Source of the DNA: JBNJDW01 sp051745265
GTDB taxonomy: Bacteria > Pseudomonadota > Alphaproteobacteria > Micavibrionales > CSBR16-224
Reading direction: 5' to 3'
Assembly: GCA_051745265.1 (NCBI GenBank)
Contig: JBNJDW010000105.1
Coordinates: 1 to 6,538 of the forward strand
DNA length: 6,538 nt
The notes under the pieces are model-generated. The model was given only the letters and a program-made list of their open reading frames with translations, was not told where the DNA came from and ran no database searches. Position 1 is the stretch's first letter. Every line of letters begins with the position of its first letter. This document shows positions 1-5,955 of the stretch, piece by piece. The position numbers and the translations under genes were made by a program.

Positions 1-200
1 CTGACCAGCCCGCGCCACATACGGTACACAAAAGCGGTCAGGATCATAAGCACTGCGATGACAGCAATCAAGAACCCGAAACTGGTTTCAATTAAATATC
101 CATTCCATTCAATTTCGACATCGCCGGGCCGGGCGGCAAGCCAGGCAACCGCAATGACCAGAACAGAAATTTTTATCAGAAACCAGACGGGTTTTAACAT
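1..200 (-). CDS. hemY: HemY, N-terminal part (cut by window edge)
   Basis: This is the 5' end of hemY; 66 codons are visible and the frame runs off the window at base 1. HemY is an inner-membrane protein of the tetrapyrrole pathway with a cytoplasmic or membrane-associated TPR region; its biochemical role is not settled. The visible part shows the family's HemY_N layout. TM helix 1 is at about residues 5-22 and is followed by the motif ARPGDVEIEWNGYLIETS (residues 23-40), whose 'PG.v.i.w.gy..et' pattern is typical of the family. TM helix 2 is at about 41-59, then a basic YRMWR. The ATG at 198-200 is preceded by GGAAAG about 8 bases upstream, a reasonable Shine-Dalgarno site. It lies 38 bases after the Mic60-like gene's stop and is probably cotranscribed with it. 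The TPR region is outside the window, so its integrity cannot be judged. Confidence 0.88.
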   Translation of the reverse strand, partial: MLKPVWFLIKISVLVIAVAWLAARPGDVEIEWNGYLIETSFGFLIAVIAVLMILTAFVYRMWRGLV

Positions 201-238
201 TGTCTATACTTTCCGGCGCATTTCTGGCCGTTCCCTGT

Positions 239-1942
239 TTATTGTCCGGTCAATCCCGGATATGTACCACCAGAATTTGACCGACGATCCTGCTGCCCCG
301 AGACGACAGAAGCCTGACCGCTGTCATTCAACAGCGACCGCACAAGTTTTTTCAACGCAGCCGGGGAAAAATTCTGTCCCTCTGTCAATTCGCCCATCAT
401 CTGCTCTGACAGATCGGTTGAGGCCTGATCAGCGGCCACCCGTGTACGGGCATGCTGCATCCATGGCTCTGCGACTTTTGCAGGCTCGCCTTCAAGGGTT
501 TGCAGTTCTTCAAGCGCGCCTTCGACATTACCTTCATCAAGCATTTTTTGCGCCCGGGCGACAACCGCATCTGTTGACTGGCCTTCCGGATCTGTCTTGC
601 GGATGGTCATCAGATCATCAAGCCGCGCCAAAGCGCGTTCCTGTACAGAGGCATCCTCACCGCGCAATTTCGCCATAACGATTTCACCGGCCAGACCTTT
701 AAACTCGCCCTGCAGTCTTTCCTGACTGAGAACGCCGGAGCGGGCATAAGGCGTCAACCGTTCAATCGCCGCCTGTGTTTCAGGATCATCACCGCCCAGT
801 TTTTGTAACAAGGCCAGATCCTCAGAGAAAGGCGCCGCATCTTTGCCCACCGTGCCGCGCAGTTTATTCAAGGTCAGCAACATTGCGGCCGCCTTCAGAT
901 CACTGCTTTCGACATCGCGCGTCAGGGTCCGGAAAACCGGGTCTTCCTGACGGACTTTTTCAAGCGCCTCGGCCGAGGGCTCTTCCTCATTCTCGACCGT
1001 CTGACCTATCTTATTCAGACTTTCCATCAGGGCTTCTGTTCCGCCGGGAGTCTGATTCAGGCTTTCGACCCGTTCCATCATCGCCGCCAGGCCGGAAAAC
1101 TTATCCTGCAGGAAGTTTGCCCGTTGCTGCCAGTTACCATTGCTAAGTACACCGGCGGCTTCTCCGGCGGCTTTTTCGGCGGATTCTCCCGTGGATTCGA
1201 CACGGGACATGAAATCATCCTTGACCTGATTGACTTTATTTAAACCTTCATTGATCTTGCCACTGATAGACCCCTGGCTTTCGCGCAGATTCTGCAGACG
1301 GGATTTAACCGTTTCCAGCTCTTGTTCAATCTCGGCATATTCCTGTTGGCGTTCCTGCATCTTTTGGTATTCCGGCGCCAATAGGAAAATACTGGCCAAA
1401 ACCACAAATATAAACATAAAGGCCATGGTCAGGATCCAGCGTTCCAGAAACTTTTTCTTATGGACCCATTCTTCCGCCCGTTTTTGCCGGCGATCTATAC
1501 CGGAACGGCGGCCGGACACCCGGCGGTCAGGACCTTTGAAGTTAGGATCACGGGATTTACGTCTGTCAGCGCCGCGGCGGCGATCACGGTAATCACGGCG
1601 ATCGCGTTCGATCTCGGCCGCTGTTTTGGGCGTTTTACCAGTAAATCGGCTTTCAATTTTTTTGGATCCCGCGCCCGATTCAGCAGCTTTATCGTCTGCC
1701 TTTTCATCGACTGATTCCTCTGCCGGTTTGTCTTTCTGCGTGACAGGCGCGCTGTCAAGCTCAATGCCATCCTCCAGCGCCGCATTCAAAACCAGCGCCA
1801 CCCGGTTTTCCGGTATCAGCCCGCGCTGTTTCCAGCCCTGCACCGTACTGGCCGCCACGCCCAGACGATTGGCCAAAGGTCGCAAACCACCAAATTTTTC
1901 AATAACTTCATCGGCAGGCAGAGATTTAGGATCTTGTTTCAT
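239..1942 (-). CDS. Mic60/mitofilin-like inner-membrane protein with N-terminal helix-turn-helix head
   Basis: This 567-residue protein lies between hemD and hemY, where alphaproteobacteria encode their mitofilin (Mic60, COG4223) homologue. Order of parts: residues 10-62 look like a small HTH domain (GGLRPLANRLGVAAS, TVQGWKQRGLIPENR), similar in pattern to the short 'carph-isopro' type HTH. Residues 65-110 are polar and probably disordered. Residues 112-155 are arginine-rich with five DRR triplets (114, 120, 126, 139, 150). A single TM helix is at about 169-190. Residues 191-250 look like a coiled coil. The C-terminal third has the alphaproteobacterial mitofilin pattern: FKGLAGEIVMAKLRG, LDDLMTIRKTDPEG, ARAQKMLDEGNVEGALEEL and AEPWMQHARTR (residues 414-501). 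Basic residues before the helix predict the HTH in the cytoplasm and the coiled coil in the periplasm. In bacteria Mic60 shapes intracytoplasmic or inner membranes. The ATG follows the hemD stop by 3 bases with GGA upstream, suggesting translational coupling. The Mic60 assignment is firm from synteny plus the C-terminus; DNA binding is inferred. Confidence 0.85.
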   Translation of the reverse strand: MKQDPKSLPADEVIEKFGGLRPLANRLGVAASTVQGWKQRGLIPENRVALVLNAALEDGIELDSAPVTQKDKPAEESVDEKADDKAAESGAGSKKIESRFTGKTPKTAAEIERDRRDYRDRRRGADRRKSRDPNFKGPDRRVSGRRSGIDRRQKRAEEWVHKKKFLERWILTMAFMFIFVVLASIFLLAPEYQKMQERQQEYAEIEQELETVKSRLQNLRESQGSISGKINEGLNKVNQVKDDFMSRVESTGESAEKAAGEAAGVLSNGNWQQRANFLQDKFSGLAAMMERVESLNQTPGGTEALMESLNKIGQTVENEEEPSAEALEKVRQEDPVFRTLTRDVESSDLKAAAMLLTLNKLRGTVGKDAAPFSEDLALLQKLGGDDPETQAAIERLTPYARSGVLSQERLQGEFKGLAGEIVMAKLRGEDASVQERALARLDDLMTIRKTDPEGQSTDAVVARAQKMLDEGNVEGALEELQTLEGEPAKVAEPWMQHARTRVAADQASTDLSEQMMGELTEGQNFSPAALKKLVRSLLNDSGQASVVSGQQDRRSNSGGTYPGLTGQ

Positions 1943-1945
1943 TCT

Positions 1946-2668
1946 TTATCCATCTAAACTGTTAAGAGATTTCAGCAGCGCCGCTTCATTCATACGATCG
2001 GAGACGATAACATTTTGCCACTCATCCCCATCCAGCGCTTCGGCAACTTTTTTACTGATGCAGACCGCCTGCATCTGGGCCAGATGATCTTCCACACCAT
2101 GAAGCTTGACCAAATGGTTGAAATTCTCAGCCGTACGTGTCGAAAAGAACACCGCGGCCAGAACATCATCGGTACGCAGTTCACACAGCGTATCTTCGGT
2201 CATTTTATCAATCGGCTCCATCGTATAAACGACCAAGGGTGCGACTTCGATATTACGGTCTTTCAGCGTTTTGTAAAAGCCATCTTCGACAAATTCACCG
2301 CAGGGATGCAGCATTTTTGCCCCGTTCGGATATTCTTTGACCAACAGCGCGGCCAGTTCCTGACCACCGCCGCTGCCGGTACGGATATCCTGAAACCCGG
2401 CATTCCGCGCCGCGTCTTCTGTTTTAGGACCAACGCAGTACACCGGCAGTTTTTTATTGATATGATCACCGATATCGGCAAAATATTTGACGGCTCTGGG
2501 GCTTGTAAAGATAAAGCCGTCTTCGGCCATACGCTCCATAAAAATAACATTTTCCAGAGCTTTGGGGCGCAGCATCGGTGAAATGACAGCTTCAAAGCCC
2601 TGATCATGTATTTTACCGGCGAATTCAAGGCTGACATCTGCCGGGCGGGTGATAAGAATCTTTTTCAT
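1946..2668 (-). CDS. hemD: Uroporphyrinogen-III synthase
   Basis: HemD cyclises hydroxymethylbilane to uroporphyrinogen III with inversion of ring D, in the cytoplasm, directly after HemC. About 240 residues is the usual length. HemD is poorly conserved, but its landmarks are present. Counting from the upstream ATG, these are the N-terminal KKILITRP (4-11), FTSPRAVKYF (56-65, the usual 'FTS.nav..f'), VGPKTEDAARNAGF (81-94), PLVVYTM (146-152), VFFSTRTAENF (175-185, second 'f.S...v..f') and CISKKVAEAL (205-214). These fit the two-lobed fold. Two ATGs compete: 2674 (MHMKKIL) and 2668 (MKKIL). The only Shine-Dalgarno-like bases (GAG in TTGAGAC) lie 8 bases before the second and only 2 before the first, so 2668 is preferred. 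The gene ends 3 bases before the Mic60-like gene. It is separated from hemC by about 126 bases, which include a small hairpin, so it may have some independent expression. Confidence 0.93.
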   Translation of the reverse strand: MKKILITRPADVSLEFAGKIHDQGFEAVISPMLRPKALENVIFMERMAEDGFIFTSPRAVKYFADIGDHINKKLPVYCVGPKTEDAARNAGFQDIRTGSGGGQELAALLVKEYPNGAKMLHPCGEFVEDGFYKTLKDRNIEVAPLVVYTMEPIDKMTEDTLCELRTDDVLAAVFFSTRTAENFNHLVKLHGVEDHLAQMQAVCISKKVAEALDGDEWQNVIVSDRMNEAALLKSLNSLDG

Positions 2669-2767
2669 GTGCATGTCTCAATATAAAAATATGTTTCGTC
2701 CAAAAGAATAACGCGAAGCTGCCGCAGTGTCCAATTGTTAAAGCACACACTCATGGTTAAAAGCGCT

Positions 2768-2787
2768 AAACCCAAAACGGCGGGTTT
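2768..2787 (-). terminator. Weak hairpin downstream of hemC (possible attenuator or terminator)
   Basis: Just after the hemC stop, a perfect 6-base inverted repeat (AAACCC / GGGTTT) encloses an 8-base loop. In the hemC direction it is followed by AGCGCTTTT, a poor U-tract. On the opposite strand the stem runs into TTTTT. It could partly terminate hemC transcripts or act as a processing or stability element between hemC and hemD. The short stem makes strong termination unlikely. Confidence 0.3.
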
Positions 2788-2794
2788 TTAAATC

Positions 2795-3754
2795 TCAGAC
2801 CGCGCCGAAAAAACCATCGGGTAATTCGGCCTTCATCCGGCGGGCAATCGACTGGCCGAAATCTTCAGCCGCGGCCCATGTCTGTATTTGTGCTGTATGT
2901 GTTTCTGTACGTGTATCAGATCCATCAAGCGTACTGGCAAATACAGACAGCTTCAGGCTATTCTCATCCATGAAATGAGCATAGGCGGCAATCGGGCTAC
3001 GGCAAGACCCATCCATCACTTTTAACCAGCCGCGCTCGGCCGCAATACACAAGCCGGAGGTCTCGCAGTGAATCTGGGCAAAAATCGCTTTCAGATCATC
3101 ACGGCTGTCCAGAAATTCAATGCCGATGGCCCCCTGCCCTACGGCGGGCAGCATATCTTCGGGGCTCAGTACGGTTTGAATGCGGTCCGATAATCCGGCG
3201 CGCTCCAGCCCGGCGGCGGCAAGATAGGTGGCATCGACCACACCATCAGCCAGTTTTTTCAAACGACTTTCGATATTGCCGCGGAAGGTTTCAATTTTCA
3301 GATCAGGCCGCTTTGACAGGGTCACCGCCGCCCGCCGCGGGCTTGATGTGCCGACAACGGCGCCGTCCGGCAGGTCCATAAAATGATCGGCAATGGGGGA
3401 CAGGAAAACATCCCAGGCCGCTTCCCGGGGCAGAATGCAGGGCATGGTCATATCCTCGGGCATTAATCCGGGCATATCCTTGACCGAATGGACCGCGCAG
3501 TGAACAAGCTCCTGCCGCAAGGCGGATTCATGCTCGGTCGCCCACAGGGCCTTGCCGCCATGCTCAACAAGGCTGAGATTCTGCGCCTGCGTCTGATCAC
3601 CCAGCGTATCAATACGGACAATTTCAATCGCCCCCTCTGCCGCCAGCTCCGGGCAATTCTGCCGCAGGGCCTGACAGACGGTTTCGGTCTGAACCATGGC
3701 AAGGGCGCTTTTGCGCGTGCCGATACGCAAGGGATGTGACGGGCTAAATTCCAT
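2795..3754 (-). CDS. hemC: Porphobilinogen deaminase (hydroxymethylbilane synthase)
   Basis: HemC condenses four porphobilinogen molecules into the linear tetrapyrrole hydroxymethylbilane, using a covalently bound dipyrromethane cofactor, in the cytoplasm. At 319 residues it has normal family length. Visible landmarks are RIGTRKSALAMVQTE (10-24, substrate and cofactor arginine), the loop GGKALW (66-71), AVHSVKDMP (87-95) with catalytic Asp93, TSSPRR (136-141), RGNIESRL (158-165), LAAAGLERAG (178-187), PAVGQGAIGIE (203-213), and DGSCRSPIAAYA (248-259) with Cys251 as the cofactor attachment residue. All key catalytic residues are present. The GGKAL and SVKDMP segments deviate slightly from the common GGKGL and SMKDVP. 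An in-frame TAA lies two codons upstream, so the ATG at 3752-3754 is the first possible start. It has only AAGG, placed too close to be a normal ribosome-binding site; see the promoter entry. Confidence 0.97.
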   Translation of the reverse strand: MEFSPSHPLRIGTRKSALAMVQTETVCQALRQNCPELAAEGAIEIVRIDTLGDQTQAQNLSLVEHGGKALWATEHESALRQELVHCAVHSVKDMPGLMPEDMTMPCILPREAAWDVFLSPIADHFMDLPDGAVVGTSSPRRAAVTLSKRPDLKIETFRGNIESRLKKLADGVVDATYLAAAGLERAGLSDRIQTVLSPEDMLPAVGQGAIGIEFLDSRDDLKAIFAQIHCETSGLCIAAERGWLKVMDGSCRSPIAAYAHFMDENSLKLSVFASTLDGSDTRTETHTAQIQTWAAAEDFGQSIARRMKAELPDGFFGAV

Positions 3755-3760
3755 GCCTTA

Positions 3761-3789
3761 GTTCTAAGCCGATTACCCGATAATGGCAA
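3761..3789 (-). promoter_or_regulatory. Putative sigma70-type promoter for hemC
   Basis: Reading on the minus strand, TTGCCA (3784-3789; 5 of 6 matches to TTGACA) is followed after exactly 17 bases by TAGAAC (3761-3766; 4 of 6 matches to TATAAT). The -10 box ends 6 bases before the hemC ATG. Transcription would therefore begin at or next to the A of the start codon, which implies a leaderless mRNA. This agrees with the lack of a properly spaced ribosome-binding site. Identified by eye only. Confidence 0.42.
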
Positions 3790-3843
3790 AGAATTTTTGA
3801 GGGAAAAAACCGATTAATCAAACCCGGAGTGATACCCGCGGCC

Positions 3844-4488
3844 TTAATAAACAGCGCTTTGACCATCCGTTTTAAACAGCGTCAACTGCAATTCGCCGAT
3901 CTTACGTTTCAAAAGCTGCCGGAAGGCCATCGTAAAGGCCCAAATGTCAACGGCAATAATAGCAAACACTATCGTCAAAACTGTAACCGGCGGCAGCGCC
4001 GATAAATTCAGCTTTGCGGGCTCACCTTTGAGAACAGCATAACCATACATAAAACCATACACAAAACCTGCACAGGCCAGACAAATAACAACAATACCCA
4101 GCGTCCGCCATAGTGTCTCCCGCCATAGCAGCGCCCAAGACAGACTGATAAAAAACTGACGGTCCGCTTTTTCTAAAAGCTCGTTTTCTGTGATCTCGCT
4201 TTCCGGTCCATCATACACCAGCGATAGTTGAAGTCCGGCGATCTGTCGCCCCATAACCTGTTGAAAGACCTTATAATATGCCCACAAAGGCAGAACAATA
4301 GCCAGAAGCATCATATTAATAATACGCACAATCGGGTTGGAACTCTCAATCCCTGTGCTGTAATACAAAATCCCCGCCAAAATCTGAACAATAATCATCG
4401 CCAAAAAAATCCAAAGCAACCAGCGCCAAATAAAAGACTTCCAGATTTTAAACATCTGCAGGCCTCTGGGATTTTGTTCTGTTTCCAT
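3844..4488 (-). CDS. Unknown four-helix membrane protein made of two tandem repeats
   Basis: I do not recognise a named family. The 214-residue product consists of two copies of one unit. Unit 1 is about residues 13-92 and unit 2 about 112-206. Each unit begins with a Trp-rich segment (FKIWKSFIWRWLLW; FFISLSWALLWRETLW). Two membrane helices follow (about 23-45 and 54-72; 126-150 and 166-187). Each unit ends with a basic amphipathic tail (WAYYKVFQQVMGRQIAGLQL; WAFTMAFRQLLKRKIGELQL). Basic residues flank both ends of each helix pair, so the N-terminus, linker and C-terminus are predicted cytoplasmic. The ATG at 4488 has an excellent Shine-Dalgarno sequence (AAGGGG, 5 bases away). The gene lies upstream of hemC on the same strand, about 90 bases away, and is related to the products at 5210-5899 and 4546-4803. 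No catalytic motif is visible; a transport, membrane-organising or sensor role cannot be chosen from sequence. Confidence 0.8.
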   Translation of the reverse strand: METEQNPRGLQMFKIWKSFIWRWLLWIFLAMIIVQILAGILYYSTGIESSNPIVRIINMMLLAIVLPLWAYYKVFQQVMGRQIAGLQLSLVYDGPESEITENELLEKADRQFFISLSWALLWRETLWRTLGIVVICLACAGFVYGFMYGYAVLKGEPAKLNLSALPPVTVLTIVFAIIAVDIWAFTMAFRQLLKRKIGELQLTLFKTDGQSAVY

Positions 4489-4545
4489 TTTAACCCCTTG
4501 CTTGGCACTCGCTCGTATTATGGATTTTTCCGGCTTACGCTGCCG

Positions 4546-4803
4546 TTATACCGGATAGGCCGGATCGTTGCCTGATGCGGTATGGTCCGGATTGGTATCA
4601 GAGGCGTATCCCGGTTCTCCCGGCTCCTGATACAGTAACGACACACGGACATAGCCGATTTTCTTGCCCAGTATAGCCTTAAAGGCTTTCATAAAGGCCC
4701 AGATTGTAATGCCTATTCCGGCAAAAAAGCTGATAACAAATATCATAATTTGAAAGCTTTCCTGATTTACACCCGTCGCCCCTGCAACAGCCCCTACAAC
4801 CAT
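4546..4803 (-). CDS. Truncated single-unit member of the repeat membrane family
   Basis: This 85-residue product carries only the second part of the repeat unit found in the genes on either side. It has one full membrane helix (about residues 18-36) and then the family's tail, WAFMKAFKAILGKKIGYVRV (35-54). A hydrophilic Pro/Asp-rich C-terminus follows. The ATG at 4803 has no ribosome-binding site and cuts into what looks like the first helix. The 16 codons upstream are open in the same frame and hydrophobic (IAGFIAILIAS directly before the Met), and they align with helix 1 of the neighbour at 3844-4488, with the TG of GATG matching that of YSTG. No ATG, GTG, TTG or CTG occurs in those codons, and the frame is closed by the TAG that ends the 90-aa ORF. 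The Trp-Arg N-terminal segment is missing. It is either a decaying copy (pseudogene), a product of a rare start codon, or the distal part of a protein interrupted by the TAG. Confidence 0.5.
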   Translation of the reverse strand: MVVGAVAGATGVNQESFQIMIFVISFFAGIGITIWAFMKAFKAILGKKIGYVRVSLLYQEPGEPGYASDTNPDHTASGNDPAYPV

Positions 4804-4851
4804 AGAAGCAATGAGAATGGCTATAAAACCTGCTATATAAAAATGAAAAGA

Positions 4852-5124
4852 CTATTTTTTGAATGTTTTCGGGGTTTTAACTTCAGATTTACTTTGTGCG
4901 GCGTTTTTCAATTTATCTTTGCCCGCATATCTGAAACCGGCGACAGCTGTTGCCGGCACCGCGATCAAAACTGCTGGCACAACAACCGGCGCACCCATCA
5001 TCAAGGCGCCGCAGGCCGCCCAGTAACCGGCCGTCAGACCGTATTTTGTCGTCACCGGCGCAATTTTGGCACAGTTGTTATATTCATCCCGTATTTTGCG
5101 GCAGGTTTTCAGCGCTTTGTTCAT
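4852..5124 (-). CDS. Small membrane protein of unknown function (90 aa)
   Basis: I recognise no family. The product has a polar N-terminus with Cys8 and Cys18 (MNKALKTCRKIRDEYNNC). A continuous hydrophobic stretch follows at about residues 28-64, rich in Ala, Val and Pro (GALMMGAPVVVPAVLIAVPA), long enough for a helical hairpin. The tail is strongly basic (KDKLKNAAQSKSEVKTPKTFKK). It lacks the Trp-Arg segment and the KK amphipathic tail of the neighbouring repeat proteins, so it is probably not a member. The start is well supported: AGGAG lies 7 bases before the ATG, and a promoter with a perfect TTGACA lies further upstream. It therefore looks like a real, separately expressed gene. Its TAG stop is in frame with the 85-aa ORF that follows 48 bases later. 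Confidence 0.68.
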   Translation of the reverse strand: MNKALKTCRKIRDEYNNCAKIAPVTTKYGLTAGYWAACGALMMGAPVVVPAVLIAVPATAVAGFRYAGKDKLKNAAQSKSEVKTPKTFKK

Positions 5125-5150
5125 TTCCGGTCTCCTGTAAAGTCGGACAC

Positions 5151-5177
5151 CGTATATTTATATGAAAAACATGTCAA
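5151..5177 (-). promoter_or_regulatory. Putative sigma70-type promoter for the 90-aa membrane protein
   Basis: On the minus strand a perfect TTGACA (5172-5177) is followed after 15 bases by TATACG (5151-5156; 4 of 6 matches). The intervening tract is AT-rich, and a 17-base spacing would use the poorer TACGGT instead. It lies in the 85-base gap after the 229-aa gene and about 27 bases before the ATG, ahead of the strong AGGAG ribosome-binding site. It would let the 90-aa gene, and possibly the genes after it, be expressed apart from the 229-aa gene. The short spacer is the main weakness. Confidence 0.4.
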
Positions 5178-5209
5178 GCGCCGTTATACTGTCTATGGCA
5201 CATGGCGGT

Positions 5210-5899
5210 TCAATCTTCTATCTCGACAACAGTATCAGCCGGCACAACATAGTTATTATCCGGCACATCATCTATGGTTTCCAATTTCAAGCCGTTAAAG
5301 TCTTTGCCCAGCACATATTTAAGCACCAGCGCATAAATCAAAAGCGACAGCAGAATGCCCATAATCGTTTCAAACATATAAAATTCTTCACGGTTTATGC
5401 CCGCATCTCCGTAAAAGCGGGTCGTCAGGATCAAGAACATACTCACAATATGATATAAAAGAAACTCTGCCACGATCCAGCACAGGAAAGACCGCCAGGC
5501 CAATGCCCACCACACCTTAAACAGAACCATTTTGACGGGTTCTGGCTCAAGATCAGCTGCGGTTAACTCTTCACGCGCGGGATCCTCCAATTGACGAATT
5601 AATCCCAATTGCGGATGATTGAATTTTTTACGAAGGACTTGCTTGAAAGCCATGGCAAACGCCCAGGCAAAGGACGCAAGCATGAGAAAAAAGAATAAGA
5701 GGAAAAACAAGACCAAGAAAACGCCCAAAACCGGATGAACGGGGCCCTCAGGAGTCAATAAAAACAAGGGAAAAAACAGAATGGCGCAGATAAACATAAT
5801 CCCAAAAACCGCGAGCCACTGCCAAAGAAAACTCCGCCACATTAATGACCAGCTTATTTTAATCAGCGTTGTCAAATCCGGCTTATGTATTCTTCTCAT
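5210..5899 (-). CDS. Unknown four-helix membrane protein made of two tandem repeats (229 aa)
   Basis: This is a second full-length member of the repeat family seen at 3844-4488; no named family is recognised. Unit 1 (about residues 12-101) starts with LIKISWSLMWRSFLWQWL, has helices at about 28-48 and 58-80, and ends WAFAMAFKQVLRKKFNHPQL. Unit 2 (about 126-208) starts LFKVWWALAWRSFLCW, has helices at about 141-160 and 177-195, and ends LKYVLGKDFNGLKL. Unit 2 has lost the Trp-Ala-Phe of the tail and is the more diverged. The acidic linker (residues 104-121) and the acidic C-terminus (DDVPDNNYVVPADTVVEIED) are predicted cytoplasmic. The ATG at 5899 is preceded by GGGGGA about 7 bases away, a plausible ribosome-binding site. 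It lies 60 bases after the helicase stop; the gap holds overlapping TTAA palindromes. Function is unknown, with no catalytic residues evident. Confidence 0.8.
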   Translation of the reverse strand: MRRIHKPDLTTLIKISWSLMWRSFLWQWLAVFGIMFICAILFFPLFLLTPEGPVHPVLGVFLVLFFLLFFFLMLASFAWAFAMAFKQVLRKKFNHPQLGLIRQLEDPAREELTAADLEPEPVKMVLFKVWWALAWRSFLCWIVAEFLLYHIVSMFLILTTRFYGDAGINREEFYMFETIMGILLSLLIYALVLKYVLGKDFNGLKLETIDDVPDNNYVVPADTVVEIED

Positions 5900-5936
5900 C
5901 GACTATTCCCCCGCGCAACTAAAACGATCACCCTAT

Positions 5937-5955
5937 TTAACCGTTAAGACCTTAA
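5937..5955. promoter_or_regulatory. Overlapping TTAA palindromes between the helicase and the repeat-protein cluster
   Basis: Two perfect inverted repeats share a half-site: TTAACCGTTAA (5937-5947) and TTAAGACCTTAA (5944-5955). TTAA thus recurs three times in 19 bases, about 40 bases upstream of the start at 5899. There is no U-tract, so it is not an obvious terminator for the helicase gene. It could be an operator for the cluster. In AT-rich spacer DNA, part of this pattern could be chance. Confidence 0.28.

Noticed and set aside
58..678. Open frame of 206 codons on the plus strand
   Set aside because: It lies antisense to hemY and the Mic60-like gene. Its product is Pro/Arg/Gln/His-rich with no domain pattern, typical of a shadow frame opposite a real gene.
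2015..2581. Open frame of 188 codons on the plus strand opposite hemD
   Set aside because: hemD motifs on the minus strand are clear, and the plus-strand product has no recognisable pattern or ribosome-binding site.
2795..3754. HemC deviations GGKAL, SVKDMP and TSSPRR as signs of inactivation
   Set aside because: The catalytic Asp, the substrate-binding arginines and the cofactor Cys251 are all present. These substitutions fit ordinary family variation.
3790..3843. Possible terminator after the 214-aa gene (T-run of six on the minus strand)
   Set aside because: The bases before the T-run form only about 3 base pairs (CCG/CGG); GATTAATC is a palindrome without a loop. Too weak to call.
4489..4545. 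Promoter-like CATAAT on the minus strand before the 214-aa gene
   Set aside because: No acceptable -35 box lies at 16-18 bases. The ribosome-binding site is strong, but a promoter here is unsupported.
4750..5298. Open frame of 182 codons on the plus strand opposite the small membrane genes
   Set aside because: The product is Cys/Arg/His-rich without domain features. The minus-strand 90-aa gene has a strong ribosome-binding site and a promoter, so this is a shadow.
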